The position numbers were made by a program, and so were the translations under genes. From Sandarakinorhabdus glacialis (GTDB taxonomy: Bacteria > Pseudomonadota > Alphaproteobacteria > Sphingomonadales > Sphingomonadaceae), in the NCBI RefSeq assembly GCF_014643455.1, contig NZ_BMJM01000007.1, forward strand, positions 363 through 64,362: a stretch of DNA of 64,000 nt. Reading direction: 5' to 3'. The notes beneath the pieces are model-generated. The model was not told the origin of the DNA. It was given only the letters and a program-made list of their open reading frames with translations, and searched no databases. Positions 17,765 to 29,496 of the stretch are shown in pieces (position 1 is the stretch's first letter; every line of letters begins with the position of its first letter).

Positions 17765-18242
17765 GGTCCCCCGGCTTTGGCGCCTCGCTCCCAGCCGCCT
17801 GCACCGCCGCATTCACCGTCACCTTCGCCCCGCTGGCAAACTGCAACGTCAGCGGCAGCGTTTTCGGTGTCCCCGCCAGCCCGAAAATCATCAGGTGGTT
17901 GCCGCCCTGCGCGAACGCAACCTTGCCGCCGGCGGGTATCGGCACGCCCTCCAGCCTGGCCATCTTCATCACTCCGTTCGCCATCGACATGCTGTGCATC
18001 TCGATCCGCGCCCCTGGCGCCGTCACCCCCGTCAACCGGTCGGGCTGGCCGCCGCCGGTCAGCCCCAGATACCCAGCAGAAGGACGCCCCGGCACCGCCG
18101 CCAACCGCACCCAGGCGCCCTCGACGCGCGGCTTGGTCCGGTCCCACGCTTCCTCTACGGGGGCCGGTTTCGCCGGCGCGACCGCTGCCACGGCAACGAT
18201 CGGCATGGCCATCAGCATCATCGCGAACAAACTGCGGATCAT
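17751..18242 (-). CDS. Periplasmic copper chaperone PCuAC
   Basis: A 163-residue exported protein with signal peptide (MIRSLFAMMLMAMPIVAVAAVAPA) and a PCuAC domain. The copper ligands follow the family pattern: EMHSMSMANGVMKM, then about 20 residues later GGNHLMIFGL. PCuAC proteins carry Cu(I) to cytochrome oxidase in the periplasm. The last 30 residues end in a His-containing tail (GDHGAH) that could add metal binding. It overlaps the HExxH gene downstream. No cytochrome oxidase assembly genes are nearby. Confidence 0.88.
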   Translation of the reverse strand: MIRSLFAMMLMAMPIVAVAAVAPAKPAPVEEAWDRTKPRVEGAWVRLAAVPGRPSAGYLGLTGGGQPDRLTGVTAPGARIEMHSMSMANGVMKMARLEGVPIPAGGKVAFAQGGNHLMIFGLAGTPKTLPLTLQFASGAKVTVNAAVQAAGSEAPKPGDHGAH

Positions 18243-18335
18243 CGGGGACTTCCTGATATTGACCGCTCCATCTAGAGCCCAATCCCCCGCTTGTCATGGG
18301 GGCTGCGGCAGCCGGTGCGATCGCCACCAACAGCG

Positions 18336-18364
18336 CTTGCACCCCCCGGACGGCCTACTTATAT
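18336..18364 (+). promoter_or_regulatory. Sigma-32 type heat-shock promoter of dnaK
   Basis: CTTG at 18336-18339, an 18-base spacer, and CTTATAT at 18358-18364. This fits the alphaproteobacterial heat-shock consensus CTTG-N17/18-CYTATnT base for base. It lies 121 bases before the dnaK ATG, leaving a long 5' leader. Confidence 0.75.
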
Positions 18365-18484
18365 CCGCCCCACTATTGAACGCCCAAAAGTGACCCTTAT
18401 CTGACAACAGCGAGGGACGATGGGCGGCGCTGCTTCGGGGCGCCGCTGCACGGGCCCATGGACGAAAAGGACGAACGGAACATC

Positions 18485-20383
<1,899 letters not shown>

Positions 20384-20397
20384 GCGGTTGGGATGAC

Positions 20398-20440
20398 GCG
20401 CCCCGGTTTCGTAAAGAAACCGGGGCGCTCGTCTTGTTTG
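20398..20440 (+). terminator. Terminator hairpin after dnaK
   Basis: A perfect 13-bp stem GCGCCCCGGTTTC / GAAACCGGGGCGC with a 5-base loop (20411-20415), followed by a T-rich run. It should stop or reduce transcription between dnaK and dnaJ. Confidence 0.8.
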
Positions 20441-20481
20441 GTAGCCGGTGAGCAATCGCTCATTCCGGGTGACCCAGACCG

Positions 20482-20506
20482 CTCATCCCGAGCGAAGTCG
20501 AGGGAC
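20482..20506. repeat. Family C repeat, copy 1
   Basis: CTCATCCCGAGCGAAGTCGAGGGAC, an imperfect palindrome just before dnaJ. The second, identical copy is at 52885-52909. Confidence 0.8.
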
Positions 20507-20532
20507 GTAACGGGCGCGGGGCAGGCGATTCG

Positions 20533-21690
20533 ATGAGCACTGAAACCGATTATTACGAGCTGCTCGAATGCAGCAAGACCGCCGACGATGGCACGATCAA
20601 GTCGTCGTACCGCCGGCTGGCGATGAAATGGCATCCCGACAAGAACCCCGGCGACGATGCCGCTGAACACCGCTTCAAGGCAATTTCGGAGGCCTATGAC
20701 TGCCTCAAGGACCCGCAGAAGCGCGCCGCCTACGACCGCTTCGGCCATGCCGCCTTCCAGCAGGGCGGCGGTGCCGGCGCCGGCGCGCAGGACTTCGGCG
20801 GCTTCTCCGACATTTTCGAAAACATCTTCGGCGAATTCATGGGCGGCAACCGCGGCCAGCAACGCGGTCGCGGCGGCGCCACCCGCGGCCAGGACCTGCG
20901 CTACGACCTTGAAATGTCGCTCGAGGAAGCTTTTGCCGGCAAGGCCGCGACGCTGACCGTCGAAGTCGCCGCCGCCTGCGAGCCCTGCAGCGGCAGCGGC
21001 GCCAAGCCCGGCACCTCGGCACGCACCTGCACCACCTGCAACGGCCAGGGCCGCGTCGCCATGCGCCAGGGCCTGTTCGCCGTCGAACGCGCCTGCCCCC
21101 AATGCCATGGTTCGGGCCAGATCATCGCCGATCCGTGCGAAACCTGCGGCGGCGCCGGACGCGTCGAAAAGGAAAAGACCCTCAACGTCAATGTGCCGCG
21201 CGGCGTCGATGACGGCACCCGCATCCGCGTCGCCGGCGAAGGCGAGGCCGGCACGCGCGGCGGCCCGACCGGCGACCTGTACATCTTCGTCCATCTGAAG
21301 GCGCACAGCCTGTTCAAGCGCGACGGTACCACGCTGTTCGCCGTCGCCCCCATCTCGATCACCACCGCGGCGCTTGGCGGCGAGATCGAAGTCCCCGGCC
21401 TCGACCGCGAGGCCGCGGTCGTCCGGATCCCCCACGGCACCCAGACCGGCAAGCAATTCCGCGTCCGCGGCCGCGGCATGCCGGCGCTCAACAACGGTCA
21501 ATCCGGCGGCGGCTTCGGCGACCTCGTCGTCCAGGTCGAGGTCGAAACTCCGGTCAAGCTGACCAAGCGCCAGCGCGAACTCCTCGAGGAATTCCAGACC
21601 CTAGAATCGGCCGAAGGCGGCAAGAACAACCCCCGCCAGACCGGCTTCTTCGACAAGCTCAAGGATGCCTGGAACGAACTGACCGATTGA
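20533..21690 (+). CDS. dnaJ: Co-chaperone DnaJ (Hsp40)
   Basis: A 385-residue type I DnaJ. The J domain (residues 1-70) carries the HPD motif in [12 protein letters not shown] Gly-rich region (about 75-120) includes [15 protein letters not shown]. Four zinc-finger repeats follow: [24 protein letters not shown] and CETCGGAG, so all eight Cys ligands are present. The C-terminal domains contain [20 protein letters not shown]. It stimulates the DnaK ATPase and delivers substrates. Between dnaK and dnaJ lie a terminator and a repeat, so a promoter of its own or read-through is needed. Confidence 0.97.
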   Translation: MSTETDYYELLECSKTADDGTIKSSYRRLAMKWHPDKNPGDDAAEHRFKAISEAYDCLKDPQKRAAYDRFGHAAFQQGGGAGAGAQDFGGFSDIFENIFGEFMGGNRGQQRGRGGATRGQDLRYDLEMSLEEAFAGKAATLTVEVAAACEPCSGSGAKPGTSARTCTTCNGQGRVAMRQGLFAVERACPQCHGSGQIIADPCETCGGAGRVEKEKTLNVNVPRGVDDGTRIRVAGEGEAGTRGGPTGDLYIFVHLKAHSLFKRDGTTLFAVAPISITTAALGGEIEVPGLDREAAVVRIPHGTQTGKQFRVRGRGMPALNNGQSGGGFGDLVVQVEVETPVKLTKRQRELLEEFQTLESAEGGKNNPRQTGFFDKLKDAWNELTD

Positions 21691-21711
21691 TCGGGACAGC
21701 ATAATTTAGTT

Positions 21712-21743
21712 CGTCACCCCGGCGAAGGCCGGGGCCCATCTCC
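21712..21743. repeat. Family A palindromic repeat, copy 3
   Basis: The same core hairpin as at 10938, 20 bases after the dnaJ stop and before the SDR gene. Confidence 0.85.
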
Positions 21744-21802
21744 CGAGCCCGCCCCAAGGAACACGCCTTCACAAGCCCCATCCAACCGCGAAGGCGTCCC
21801 CC

Positions 21803-22570
21803 ATGTCCCGCCTCCACAACCGCCGCATCCTCGTAACCGGCGCCGCCAACGGCCTCGGCCTGGCCTGCGCCGTCCGCTTCATCGCCGAAGGCGCCCGCGT
21901 CCTCCTGACCGACATCGACACCGAAAACGGCCAATCCGCCGCCGAAACCCTCGGCCCCAACGCCGCCTTCATCCCCTGCGACGTCTCCAGCCGCCCCGAC
22001 ATCGCCGCCGCCATCGAAAATTGCGTCTCCCGCTGGGGCGGCATCGACGTCCTCGTCAACAACGCCGGCATCGCCCCGCGCGGCGATATCCTGACCACCG
22101 ACGAAGCCCTGTTCGACCGCGTCCTCGCCATCAACCTCAAGGCCGCCTTCCACGCCACGCAGCTCGCCGCCCCGCACATGATCGCACAAGCCAAGGGTGT
22201 CATCATCAACATGAGCAGCGTCAACGCCGTGCTCACCATCCCGACCCTGCTCGCCTACAACGTCGCCAAGGGCGGCCTCAACCAGCTCACCCGCAACACC
22301 GCCGTTGCCCTCGCCCCGCACGGCATCCGCGTTTGCGGCATCGGCCCTGGCACGATCCTCACCGAGCTCGCCAAAAACGCCGTCCTCTCCGACGAAGCCG
22401 CCCGCCGGATGATCCTGTCGCGCACGCCCTTGGGCCGCGCCGGCGAGCCCAGCGAAATCGCCGCCATCGCCGCCTTTCTCGCCAGCGACGACGCCTCCTA
22501 CATCACCGGCGAGACGATCTACGCCGACGGCGGCCGCCTCGGTCTCAACTACACCGTCGCGGTCGACTAG
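21803..22570 (+). CDS. Short-chain dehydrogenase/reductase (SDR)
   Basis: A 255-residue classical SDR. The cofactor loop is VTGAANGLGLA, an Asp at the end of beta-2 (LLTDID) favours NAD over NADP, NNAG follows, the catalytic Ser is in INMSSVNAV and the YxxxK pair in YNVAKGG. The C-terminus has the common ASYITGETIYADGGR. It oxidises or reduces a secondary alcohol or ketone; the substrate is unknown. Its TAG overlaps the stop codon of the convergent DUF3008 gene in a shared CTAG. Confidence 0.9.
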   Translation: MSRLHNRRILVTGAANGLGLACAVRFIAEGARVLLTDIDTENGQSAAETLGPNAAFIPCDVSSRPDIAAAIENCVSRWGGIDVLVNNAGIAPRGDILTTDEALFDRVLAINLKAAFHATQLAAPHMIAQAKGVIINMSSVNAVLTIPTLLAYNVAKGGLNQLTRNTAVALAPHGIRVCGIGPGTILTELAKNAVLSDEAARRMILSRTPLGRAGEPSEIAAIAAFLASDDASYITGETIYADGGRLGLNYTVAVD

Positions 22571-22752
22571 TCCTCAACCCGCTCCGGCTTCCCCTTCCGC
22601 TTCGTCGAAGCCAGCTCATCCAACTGCTTCTCGCTCATCGAATCCAGCATCGCCTTCGACGCCCCCTGCAACCCAGCTTTCGGCATCTCACCGCGCTTCG
22701 CCGACAATGCAGCCCCTGCGGCCTTTTGCTGCGCTTTCGATTTCGCGGGCAT
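22567..22752 (-). CDS. DUF3008 family small protein
   Basis: A 61-residue, Lys/Ala-rich basic protein beginning MPAKSKAQQKAAGAALSAKR and ending KQLDELASTKRKGKP. This matches DUF3008, a small conserved family in proteobacteria without known function; the composition suggests nucleic-acid or ribosome contact, but that is a guess. The ATG at 22752 follows GGGAGAG; upstream in-frame codons are not conserved. It shares CTAG as stop with the convergent SDR and has 130 bases up to the divergent pgl gene. Confidence 0.8.
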   Translation of the reverse strand: MPAKSKAQQKAAGAALSAKRGEMPKAGLQGASKAMLDSMSEKQLDELASTKRKGKPERVED

Positions 22753-22882
22753 CACATCTCTCCCTCTGCGGCCCCAAAAAAACCACCAACGACCGCGCCG
22801 GGTTCCGCTAACCCGCGCAGACGGCGTGACCTCGCCCGGCATATATGCCAAACGCCCCCGACGATTCCTTTGGAGCCCGTAA

Positions 22883-23584
22883 ATGATCGACGCCGAATGG
22901 TGGGACTATGACGATGCCGACGAACTCGCCGAGGCCGTCGCCGGCGATGCCGGGTTCATCATCGAACAGGCCCTCGAAGCCCGCGGCCGCGCCATCATCG
23001 GGCTTCCGGGTGGCGAAACCCCCAAGGCCGCACTGACGCTGCTCGCCGCGCGCAAGATCGAATGGGCCGACGTCACCATCGTCCCCACCGACGATCGCCT
23101 GGTGCCGCCGACCGACCCGCGCTCGAACGTCGGCATGCTCGCCAAGCTGTTCCTGCCCAAAAAGGCCCGCGTCGTGCCGCTATGCGCCGGCGAAACCGAC
23201 CCCGTCCTCGCCGGCCGCGCTGCCGACGAGCGCCTCGCCGATCTCGAATGGCCGCTCGATCTCGCCTGGCTCGGCGTCGGCGCCGACGGCCATGTCGCCT
23301 CGATCTTCCCCGGCCCCGACTATGACGCCGCGATCAACGGCCCCAAGGCCCGCCGCGCCATCGGCGTCCGCCCCGATCCGATGCCCGAAAACATGCCCGT
23401 CGCCCGCGTCACCCTGACCAAGGCCGCGCTCGTTTCCGCGCGCACCGTCACCCTCGTCCTCACCGGCAAGGACAAGCGCAAGCTCGTCGAAAAAGCCCTC
23501 AAGGACGGCGCCTCGAGCACCCTCCCAATCGGGCGACTGCTGGCCGACCTCGAAATGGACATCGACATCCACTGGTGCGAATAG
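22883..23584 (+). CDS. pgl: 6-phosphogluconolactonase
   Basis: A 233-residue enzyme hydrolysing 6-phosphogluconolactone in the pentose phosphate or Entner-Doudoroff pathway. Family motifs: IIGLPGGETPKAAL, IVPTDDRLVPPTDPRSNVGML and WLGVGADGHVASIFPG. Usually found with zwf and edd; neither is in this window, so it is a lone gene here. A clear start with GGAG 13 bases upstream. Cytoplasmic. Confidence 0.93.
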   Translation: MIDAEWWDYDDADELAEAVAGDAGFIIEQALEARGRAIIGLPGGETPKAALTLLAARKIEWADVTIVPTDDRLVPPTDPRSNVGMLAKLFLPKKARVVPLCAGETDPVLAGRAADERLADLEWPLDLAWLGVGADGHVASIFPGPDYDAAINGPKARRAIGVRPDPMPENMPVARVTLTKAALVSARTVTLVLTGKDKRKLVEKALKDGASSTLPIGRLLADLEMDIDIHWCE

Positions 23585-23602
23585 CCCAGCCCGCGACAGG
23601 CA

Positions 23603-24835
23603 TCAGCCGAACGGATTGTCGATCGAAGGCGGCGGCACCGAGAACCAGCGCGGCCCCGACGCCGTCATGTAGAAGCAATCCTCGAGCCGCACCCCGTACG
23701 AGCCCGGCCGATACAGGCCGGGTTCGTTCGAGAAACACATGCCCGGCGCCAGCTTCGTCGTCTCGCCGTGAACCAGATTGACCGGCTCATGCACATCGAG
23801 CCCGATGCCGTGCCCCGTCCGATGCGGCAGCCCCGGCGTCCTGTATCCCGGCCCATAGCCGAGCTTCTCGTAATACACCCGCACCGCGTCATCGACCGTC
23901 CCCGCCGCCGCGCCGACCTTCGCCGCCGCCAAGGCAATTTCCTGCCCGCGATGCACCTCGTCCCACATCGTCCGCTGCGCCCTGGTCGCCTCGCCGAACA
24001 CGAAGGTTCGCGAAATATCGGCGTGATAGCCGTCGACTGTGCAACCGCAATCCATCAGGACCACCGATCCGGCCCGCACGAATTGCGGCTCACGCGAACC
24101 GTGTGGCAGCGCCGACCCCTCGTTGATCTGCACCCCGCCCGATGGCGTGTCGCCGCCCAGTCGCGTCACCGCAGCCGCCATCAGCGCATAGACATCGGCC
24201 GTGCCCATGCCCGGTTCGACCTTGCTCGACATGGCGCGATACGCGGCGATGGTGATATCCGACGCGCGCTGCATCAAAGCGATCTCCGCCGGCGTCTTGA
24301 TCATCCGGCAGCCGTTGACGATCGCCGCACCATTGACGATCCGCACCCCCGGCAAGGCTTTTTGCAGCCCGTCGATGGCAAAGAACCGCACCGTATCCTC
24401 GATGCCGATGACGCCGCCCGCCAGCTTGTGCGACTTCAGCCAATCCGCCACCAGCGCCGCCGGATTCTCATCCTCCTGCCAGACCTTCACATCGCCCGGC
24501 ACCACCAGCATCTCGCGGATCGACGGCTCCTCGAACCCCGGCGTGAACACGCACAATTCGCCGTCCGCCGGCAGCACCGCCGCGGTCAGCCGCTCGCTGC
24601 GCCACCATTTGACCCCGGTGAAATAATTCAGCGACGACCCGGCCTCGACCAGCAACGCCGCCATGCCATTGGCGCGCATCAGCGCCTGCGCCCGCCCCAG
24701 CCGCGCCATGCGCTCGGCCCGCCCGATCGGTGCGGCCTCGGCGATGCCGCCTACCGCCATGGCCGGCATTCCACCCGCCAGCGCCGCGACAAACCCACCG
24801 CCCAGCGCCATCACATCCCGGCGGCTTGTCGTCAT
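23603..24835 (-). CDS. M24 family metallopeptidase (Xaa-Pro peptidase type), exported by Tat
   Basis: A 410-residue protein with a twin-arginine signal (MTTSRRDVMALGGG) and a creatinase/prolidase N-terminal domain, then the pita-bread M24 domain. Metal ligands can be placed: VLMDCGCTVDGYHADISR with both Asp, HRTGHGIGLDVHE, FSNEPGLY and VRLEDC. It should remove N-terminal residues next to proline or split dipeptides, in the periplasm. It is the last gene of a run with the M20 peptidase, the TonB receptor and the esterase, and overlaps the M20 gene by 4 bases (ATGA), so it is translationally coupled. Confidence 0.9.
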   Translation of the reverse strand: MTTSRRDVMALGGGFVAALAGGMPAMAVGGIAEAAPIGRAERMARLGRAQALMRANGMAALLVEAGSSLNYFTGVKWWRSERLTAAVLPADGELCVFTPGFEEPSIREMLVVPGDVKVWQEDENPAALVADWLKSHKLAGGVIGIEDTVRFFAIDGLQKALPGVRIVNGAAIVNGCRMIKTPAEIALMQRASDITIAAYRAMSSKVEPGMGTADVYALMAAAVTRLGGDTPSGGVQINEGSALPHGSREPQFVRAGSVVLMDCGCTVDGYHADISRTFVFGEATRAQRTMWDEVHRGQEIALAAAKVGAAAGTVDDAVRVYYEKLGYGPGYRTPGLPHRTGHGIGLDVHEPVNLVHGETTKLAPGMCFSNEPGLYRPGSYGVRLEDCFYMTASGPRWFSVPPPSIDNPFG

Positions 24836-26247
24836 GGGCGCACCGGCCCCGCGACATCGCGCAGCAAGACGTCCCAGTACAGCAGCTCCTTGTCGAACGA
24901 ATCGAGCCGCACCCGCTCATCAGTCCCATGCGCGCGCCCATCGTCGGGGTGCACCATCGCCAGGCTGCCTGCCCCATAGGTCGGCACCCCCGCCCGCCGC
25001 CACACCCGGCCATCGGTGCCCCCCGACGACATGTTCGGCTTCACCGGCGCCCCCGTATAATTCACATGCACAGCCCGCGTCAGCGAATCGAACAGCCTGG
25101 CGTTGACCGGCGACACCGGGCTCTCGACGGTATCGCCATCGAGCGTCACCTTGATCGCCGCATTGCCGATCGCCTTTGTCAGCACCGCCTGCACCGCCGC
25201 CACCGAAGTCCCCGGAAAGATCCGGCAATTGACGGTCAGCACGGCGTTCTGCGGCAACGCATTCGGCGCATTGCCCGCCTTCAGCATCGTCGGCACGCAC
25301 GTCGTCCACAGGATATTGGCATCCGACGGATGTTTCTCGGCAATCGCCCGCGCCGCTGCATCGGCCGGATTGGCCAGCAACGCCTTTAGCGCCCCGCCCA
25401 ATTCATCGCTACGAGCTGCCACCCGATCAGCCACCATTGCCCGCGTAATCTCGTTGAATTCGACCGGAAACCGCACCGCCTGCACAGCCTTGATCGCATC
25501 GGCGATATCGAAGATCGCATTGTCCGGCCGCGGCACCGAGCTATGTCCACCCGAATTCGCCGCCGCGATCTGGTACGTCGCGACGGTTTTTTCCGCCGAC
25601 TGGATGGCAAAACGCGGGTTCGATCCGTCGCGCTCCATCTGCCCGCCGCCGGCATCCGAATTTAGCGCGAACTCGGCGTCCTTCACCCACGCATGCGCCG
25701 CGAGCAGGCGTGTCGTCCGCATGCCGGTTTCCTCGTCACCCGAAAACGCCAGCACGACATCACGATCGGGCACCCATCCGGCGCGCTTCAACCGCAGGAA
25801 ACTTGTCGCCAGCAACGTCATGCCGGCCTTGTTGTCACTCGACCCGCGGCCATAAAGATAGCCGTCCTTCTCGATCGGCTGCCACGGATCGGTCGCCCAA
25901 TTCTCCGCCAGCGCGCCGACGACGTCCATATGCGCCAACAGTGCAATCGGCTTGCGCGCCGCCGACTTGCCGCGATACCGCACCAACAGGCCTACCGTCT
26001 TCTCCCCGTCGATCACCGCCGGCAGCATGACGATATCCTCGGCGGCAAACCCCGCCGCGCGAAACCGCACCGCCAGCGCCTCCGCCAGCACCGGCACCTG
26101 GCCTTCGCCCTTGGCGGTCTTGATGGCGATCATCTGCCTGATGATCGCTCGCGCCTCGGCCTTCTCGGCAGGCGTCACCGGCGGCGGAGCAGCCGCCGTC
26201 AGCAAAACCACGCCGGCCAGCACGCCAAGCCGCTTGATCATCATCAT
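24832..26247 (-). CDS. M20 family metallopeptidase, exported
   Basis: A 471-residue zinc peptidase with a signal peptide (MIKRLGVLAGVVLLTAAAPPP). Metal-site motifs: LLAHMDVVGA, YGRGSSDNKAG and SGDEETGM with the catalytic Glu. The dimerisation domain contains NSGGHSSVPR. Three ATGs in a row (26247, 26244, 26241) follow AGGA; spacing favours the third. Periplasmic carboxypeptidase or dipeptidase; specificity unknown. It lies between the TonB receptor (51 bases away) and the M24 gene. Confidence 0.9.
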   Translation of the reverse strand: MMMIKRLGVLAGVVLLTAAAPPPVTPAEKAEARAIIRQMIAIKTAKGEGQVPVLAEALAVRFRAAGFAAEDIVMLPAVIDGEKTVGLLVRYRGKSAARKPIALLAHMDVVGALAENWATDPWQPIEKDGYLYGRGSSDNKAGMTLLATSFLRLKRAGWVPDRDVVLAFSGDEETGMRTTRLLAAHAWVKDAEFALNSDAGGGQMERDGSNPRFAIQSAEKTVATYQIAAANSGGHSSVPRPDNAIFDIADAIKAVQAVRFPVEFNEITRAMVADRVAARSDELGGALKALLANPADAAARAIAEKHPSDANILWTTCVPTMLKAGNAPNALPQNAVLTVNCRIFPGTSVAAVQAVLTKAIGNAAIKVTLDGDTVESPVSPVNARLFDSLTRAVHVNYTGAPVKPNMSSGGTDGRVWRRAGVPTYGAGSLAMVHPDDGRAHGTDERVRLDSFDKELLYWDVLLRDVAGPVRP

Positions 26248-26297
26248 GTCCTATCGTGTACGGTAGCAGGTGGCGGGATGCACCCGTCCCCTGCTCA

Positions 26298-29200
26298 TCA
26301 GAATCCGACGGTGACGCTGGCGAACAGGAACCGCCCCGTCGCATCGTAGAACTGCGGATAGGTGTTGCCGTTGCCGCCGTCCTCGATCGCTGCCGTCGTC
26401 GTCAGCGGCGGATCCTTGTCGAACAAATTGTTGATGCCGACGCGCAGGTTGAAGTCCTTGCGGATCTCATAGCCAGCCGACAGATCGAAGTAGCTGCGCG
26501 CCCCAAGCTCGCGATTGACCTCGGCGAAGCTGCCGGTCAGCACCGGCTGGTCGCTGGTCTGCGCGACCTTGACCGACGAGACATAGCGCCAGGTCAGCGA
26601 CAAATTTAGGTCCCATGGCGTGTTCCAGGTGATCATCAGCTGGTGGCGCCATTCCGGACGCGGCCGACCGCACAACCCGGCATAAAGCCCGGCGCATTCA
26701 TAGATGTCGGCCTCTGGCGAATTCGGCAGCGGCGTCGTCTTGAAGCTGTTGAGGTAGGTGCCGTTCAGATTGAAGGCGACCGAACCGAGGTCGCTGCCGA
26801 AGGTCTCATCGAGGCCAAGGCGGTAGTCGATCGCGAGATCGATGCCGCTGGTCTGCAGCTGCCCAGTGTTGACGTTAAAGCGCTTGAAATAGCCCGCTTC
26901 ACCCTGCCACAACGAACCGGTGCCGGGGTTGCGCTGGATCAGGTTGCAAAAGTACGGGTCGCCGCTGTTGATGCAGTTGCTCAGCGACAGGTTGGGGTTG
27001 ACGCTGCCGACCAGGTCCTTGACCTTGATGTTGAAGTAATCGATCGAGATTGTCAGGCCCGGCGCGAACGATGGCCGGAGCACGGTGCCGACCGACACGG
27101 TATCGGCGGTCTCGGGCTGAAGATCGGGGTTGCCACCGATCAGCGAGTTGAACTGCCCGGCAGGGTTGTCGACGATAAAGCCATATTGCCCCGCCGTCAC
27201 GCCGGTGCGAGCGCATTGCGCAGCACTGGCAAACGGCCGTGCGCCGGCGCACGGATCGAACGAGCCGTCGGCATTCTCGGTCAGCTCGACTTCGAACAAG
27301 GACTGCCCCGAAAACAGCTCGATGACGTTCGGGGCGCGAACGGCACGCTGGAAACTGCCGCGGAAGCGGATGTCCGGGATGGGCGCCCAGGTGCCGCCGA
27401 TCTTGTAGGCGTTCGAGGTAAAGCCGGTGTCGTAATCCGAATAGCGAAAGGCGCCTTCGATCGACAACAGGTCGAAGAACGGCCGGTTTTCGACGATCGG
27501 CGCGTTGATTTCGATGAACGCTTCCTTGGCCACGGTCGAACCCGTGATTGGCAGTTCGGGCGACGCCGCCTGCTGATAGATTTCGTCGGGCTGGTAGTCG
27601 ACGGTATTCTTGCGATACTCGGCCCCGAAAGCGATGCCGACGCCGTTCTCCGCCCAGGGCGACTGGATACCGTATTCGCCAAGGTTGCCGTCGATCGACA
27701 GCACGATGTTGGTCAGGCTGGTGTCACCGGTGATCGACTTGAACTCCGCAACATAGTCTGCCGAGGCCTGGCTCGCTTGCGGCCCGAAATAATTGAGCGG
27801 CGCGCATTTGGCGTCGTTGTTGTCGGGGTTGGCGTCGGCGTTGATCTTGCAGACCGTCTGCCCGAACGTCGCCGAGCCGGCACGCTGGTCGCGCACCGCG
27901 TAAAACGCGTTCGCTGTCCGCGCCCGATTGGCATCGCCGGTAAAGCGGCTGCGGTAACCGACATTGGCGTACTGGCCGTACAGGTCATAATGGAACGGCC
28001 CGAACAGGTCGCCCTTGACGCCGCCGACGATGCGGTAGGTGGTGTGGCGGATATCGTCCTGCCGGTTGCCGCCCTCGACGTTGCGGCGCGCCACCAGCAC
28101 GCCGGTCGCCACGCCCTGCGGCCCGACATAATTGCCCGACGCGTCATAGGTGCTGCCGGTGGCCAGGCCGCTGGCCGTGCACAGGAAATTGGCCTGCTGG
28201 GCGCTCAGGAACGGGTTGTCGCAGTTGATGCCGCTGATCCCGCTCGACGTGACGTTGATGCCGCCACTGTTGTTGCCCGGGGCGATCTGGGCGACCGAAC
28301 GGTCATCCATGAAGTTGAGCTCGAGGTAGGGCACGAAATGCGCGTTGATCTCGTAATGCGCCAGCGCCCCCAGCATGTAGCGCTGGTCGGGACGCTGGTA
28401 GTAATTCGCCGGCGCGAAGTTATAGGTCGAGGTGCCGGGTACGAAAGTGCCATTGGAAACCCGGAACGACGTCGGTACGCCGCCAAGGCGCCCGCCATTG
28501 GTCAGGTTCGCCGGCGCATTGTTGGCCGAACCGCTGCAGGTGTAATCGGTCCCGCCAACGCCGGTCGCGCCCAGGGCGCAGGCGCTATAGTCGAAATCCT
28601 TCTGCAGGATCGGGTTGACCTTGCGGTACGACGCGAACGCCGTGACGTTGCCCTTGCCTTCGGCAAAGTTGGTGCCCACGACGACCGAATAGTCCTGGGC
28701 GAAGCCGTTCCAGACATTTTTGTCGGCGAGCGGATACTGGCCCGGCACGCGCACATTGAAGCTGTCGACCAGCCCGCGCAGTTCGGCATTGTTGTTGTTG
28801 TGCTGGAACGTCGACACATTCGCCGTGGCCTTGAGGCCCTGGAAATCGTCGATCAGCTTGAAATTGACGACGCCGGCGATGGCATCCGAACCATAGATCG
28901 CCGAGGCGCCGCCCGTCAGCACTTCGACCGACGAGATCAGCGCCTGCGGCACCTGGTTGACGTCGGACGGGATATTCTTGGGCGAGCCATAAGGCAGCCG
29001 CCGGCCGTTGACGAGGACGAGGGTACGCGACGGCGTCAGCCCGCGAAGATCGACCTGCGCGGTGCCGGTGGCTTCGTTGGAGTTATTGGCCCCCTGCGCT
29101 GCAAACACCTGCGGCAACTGGTTGAGCAAATCCTCGGTGCGGACGACACCGCGGATGGTGAAATCCTCGCTGCTCACCGAGGTGATCGGGCTGACGCTGA

Positions 29201-29402
29201 TGGCATTGCCCGACCGGATGCGCGAACCGGTGACGATGATCGCTTCGTCATCGACCCCAGCATCGACCGCAGCGTCGATCGCCGGACCGGCAGCAACGCC
29301 CGTCTCGGGCGCGGCGGTCTGGGCCGCCACCGGCGCAGCGGCGACCCAGCCGATCAGCATGCTCGAGGCCATCAGGGCAGCTCTGGCATTGAAATGGCGC
29401 AT
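26298..29402 (-). CDS. TonB-dependent outer-membrane receptor
   Basis: A 1034-residue receptor with signal peptide (ending AAPVAAQ), TonB box region (DDEAIIVTGSRI), plug domain including GGASAIYGSDAIAGVVN, and a beta-barrel ending in the terminal Phe typical of outer-membrane proteins (SVTVGF). Length and the plug type match the large sphingomonad receptors for peptides, oligosaccharides or aromatic compounds. AGGAGA precedes the ATG at 29402. The esterase gene lies 94 bases upstream and the M20 gene 50 bases downstream in the same direction, so it is probably the uptake part of a peptide- or ester-degrading unit. The ligand is unknown. Confidence 0.92.
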   Translation of the reverse strand: MRHFNARAALMASSMLIGWVAAAPVAAQTAAPETGVAAGPAIDAAVDAGVDDEAIIVTGSRIRSGNAISVSPITSVSSEDFTIRGVVRTEDLLNQLPQVFAAQGANNSNEATGTAQVDLRGLTPSRTLVLVNGRRLPYGSPKNIPSDVNQVPQALISSVEVLTGGASAIYGSDAIAGVVNFKLIDDFQGLKATANVSTFQHNNNNAELRGLVDSFNVRVPGQYPLADKNVWNGFAQDYSVVVGTNFAEGKGNVTAFASYRKVNPILQKDFDYSACALGATGVGGTDYTCSGSANNAPANLTNGGRLGGVPTSFRVSNGTFVPGTSTYNFAPANYYQRPDQRYMLGALAHYEINAHFVPYLELNFMDDRSVAQIAPGNNSGGINVTSSGISGINCDNPFLSAQQANFLCTASGLATGSTYDASGNYVGPQGVATGVLVARRNVEGGNRQDDIRHTTYRIVGGVKGDLFGPFHYDLYGQYANVGYRSRFTGDANRARTANAFYAVRDQRAGSATFGQTVCKINADANPDNNDAKCAPLNYFGPQASQASADYVAEFKSITGDTSLTNIVLSIDGNLGEYGIQSPWAENGVGIAFGAEYRKNTVDYQPDEIYQQAASPELPITGSTVAKEAFIEINAPIVENRPFFDLLSIEGAFRYSDYDTGFTSNAYKIGGTWAPIPDIRFRGSFQRAVRAPNVIELFSGQSLFEVELTENADGSFDPCAGARPFASAAQCARTGVTAGQYGFIVDNPAGQFNSLIGGNPDLQPETADTVSVGTVLRPSFAPGLTISIDYFNIKVKDLVGSVNPNLSLSNCINSGDPYFCNLIQRNPGTGSLWQGEAGYFKRFNVNTGQLQTSGIDLAIDYRLGLDETFGSDLGSVAFNLNGTYLNSFKTTPLPNSPEADIYECAGLYAGLCGRPRPEWRHQLMITWNTPWDLNLSLTWRYVSSVKVAQTSDQPVLTGSFAEVNRELGARSYFDLSAGYEIRKDFNLRVGINNLFDKDPPLTTTAAIEDGGNGNTYPQFYDATGRFLFASVTVGF

Positions 29403-29496
29403 GAATTTCTCCTGGAATGATTGGTGCAAGCAAGGCTGTGGCGGTCACCGCAACCCGGCCCTTTAAAAACAGCGATCGAAAGCTCGAAAGTTCGGC

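Noticed and set aside
26643-29420. 925-codon open frame on the plus strand opposite the TonB receptor gene
   Set aside because: It is an antisense shadow caused by GC-rich third positions; the product has no recognisable domain and is rich in Arg and Asp, while the minus strand encodes a complete receptor.
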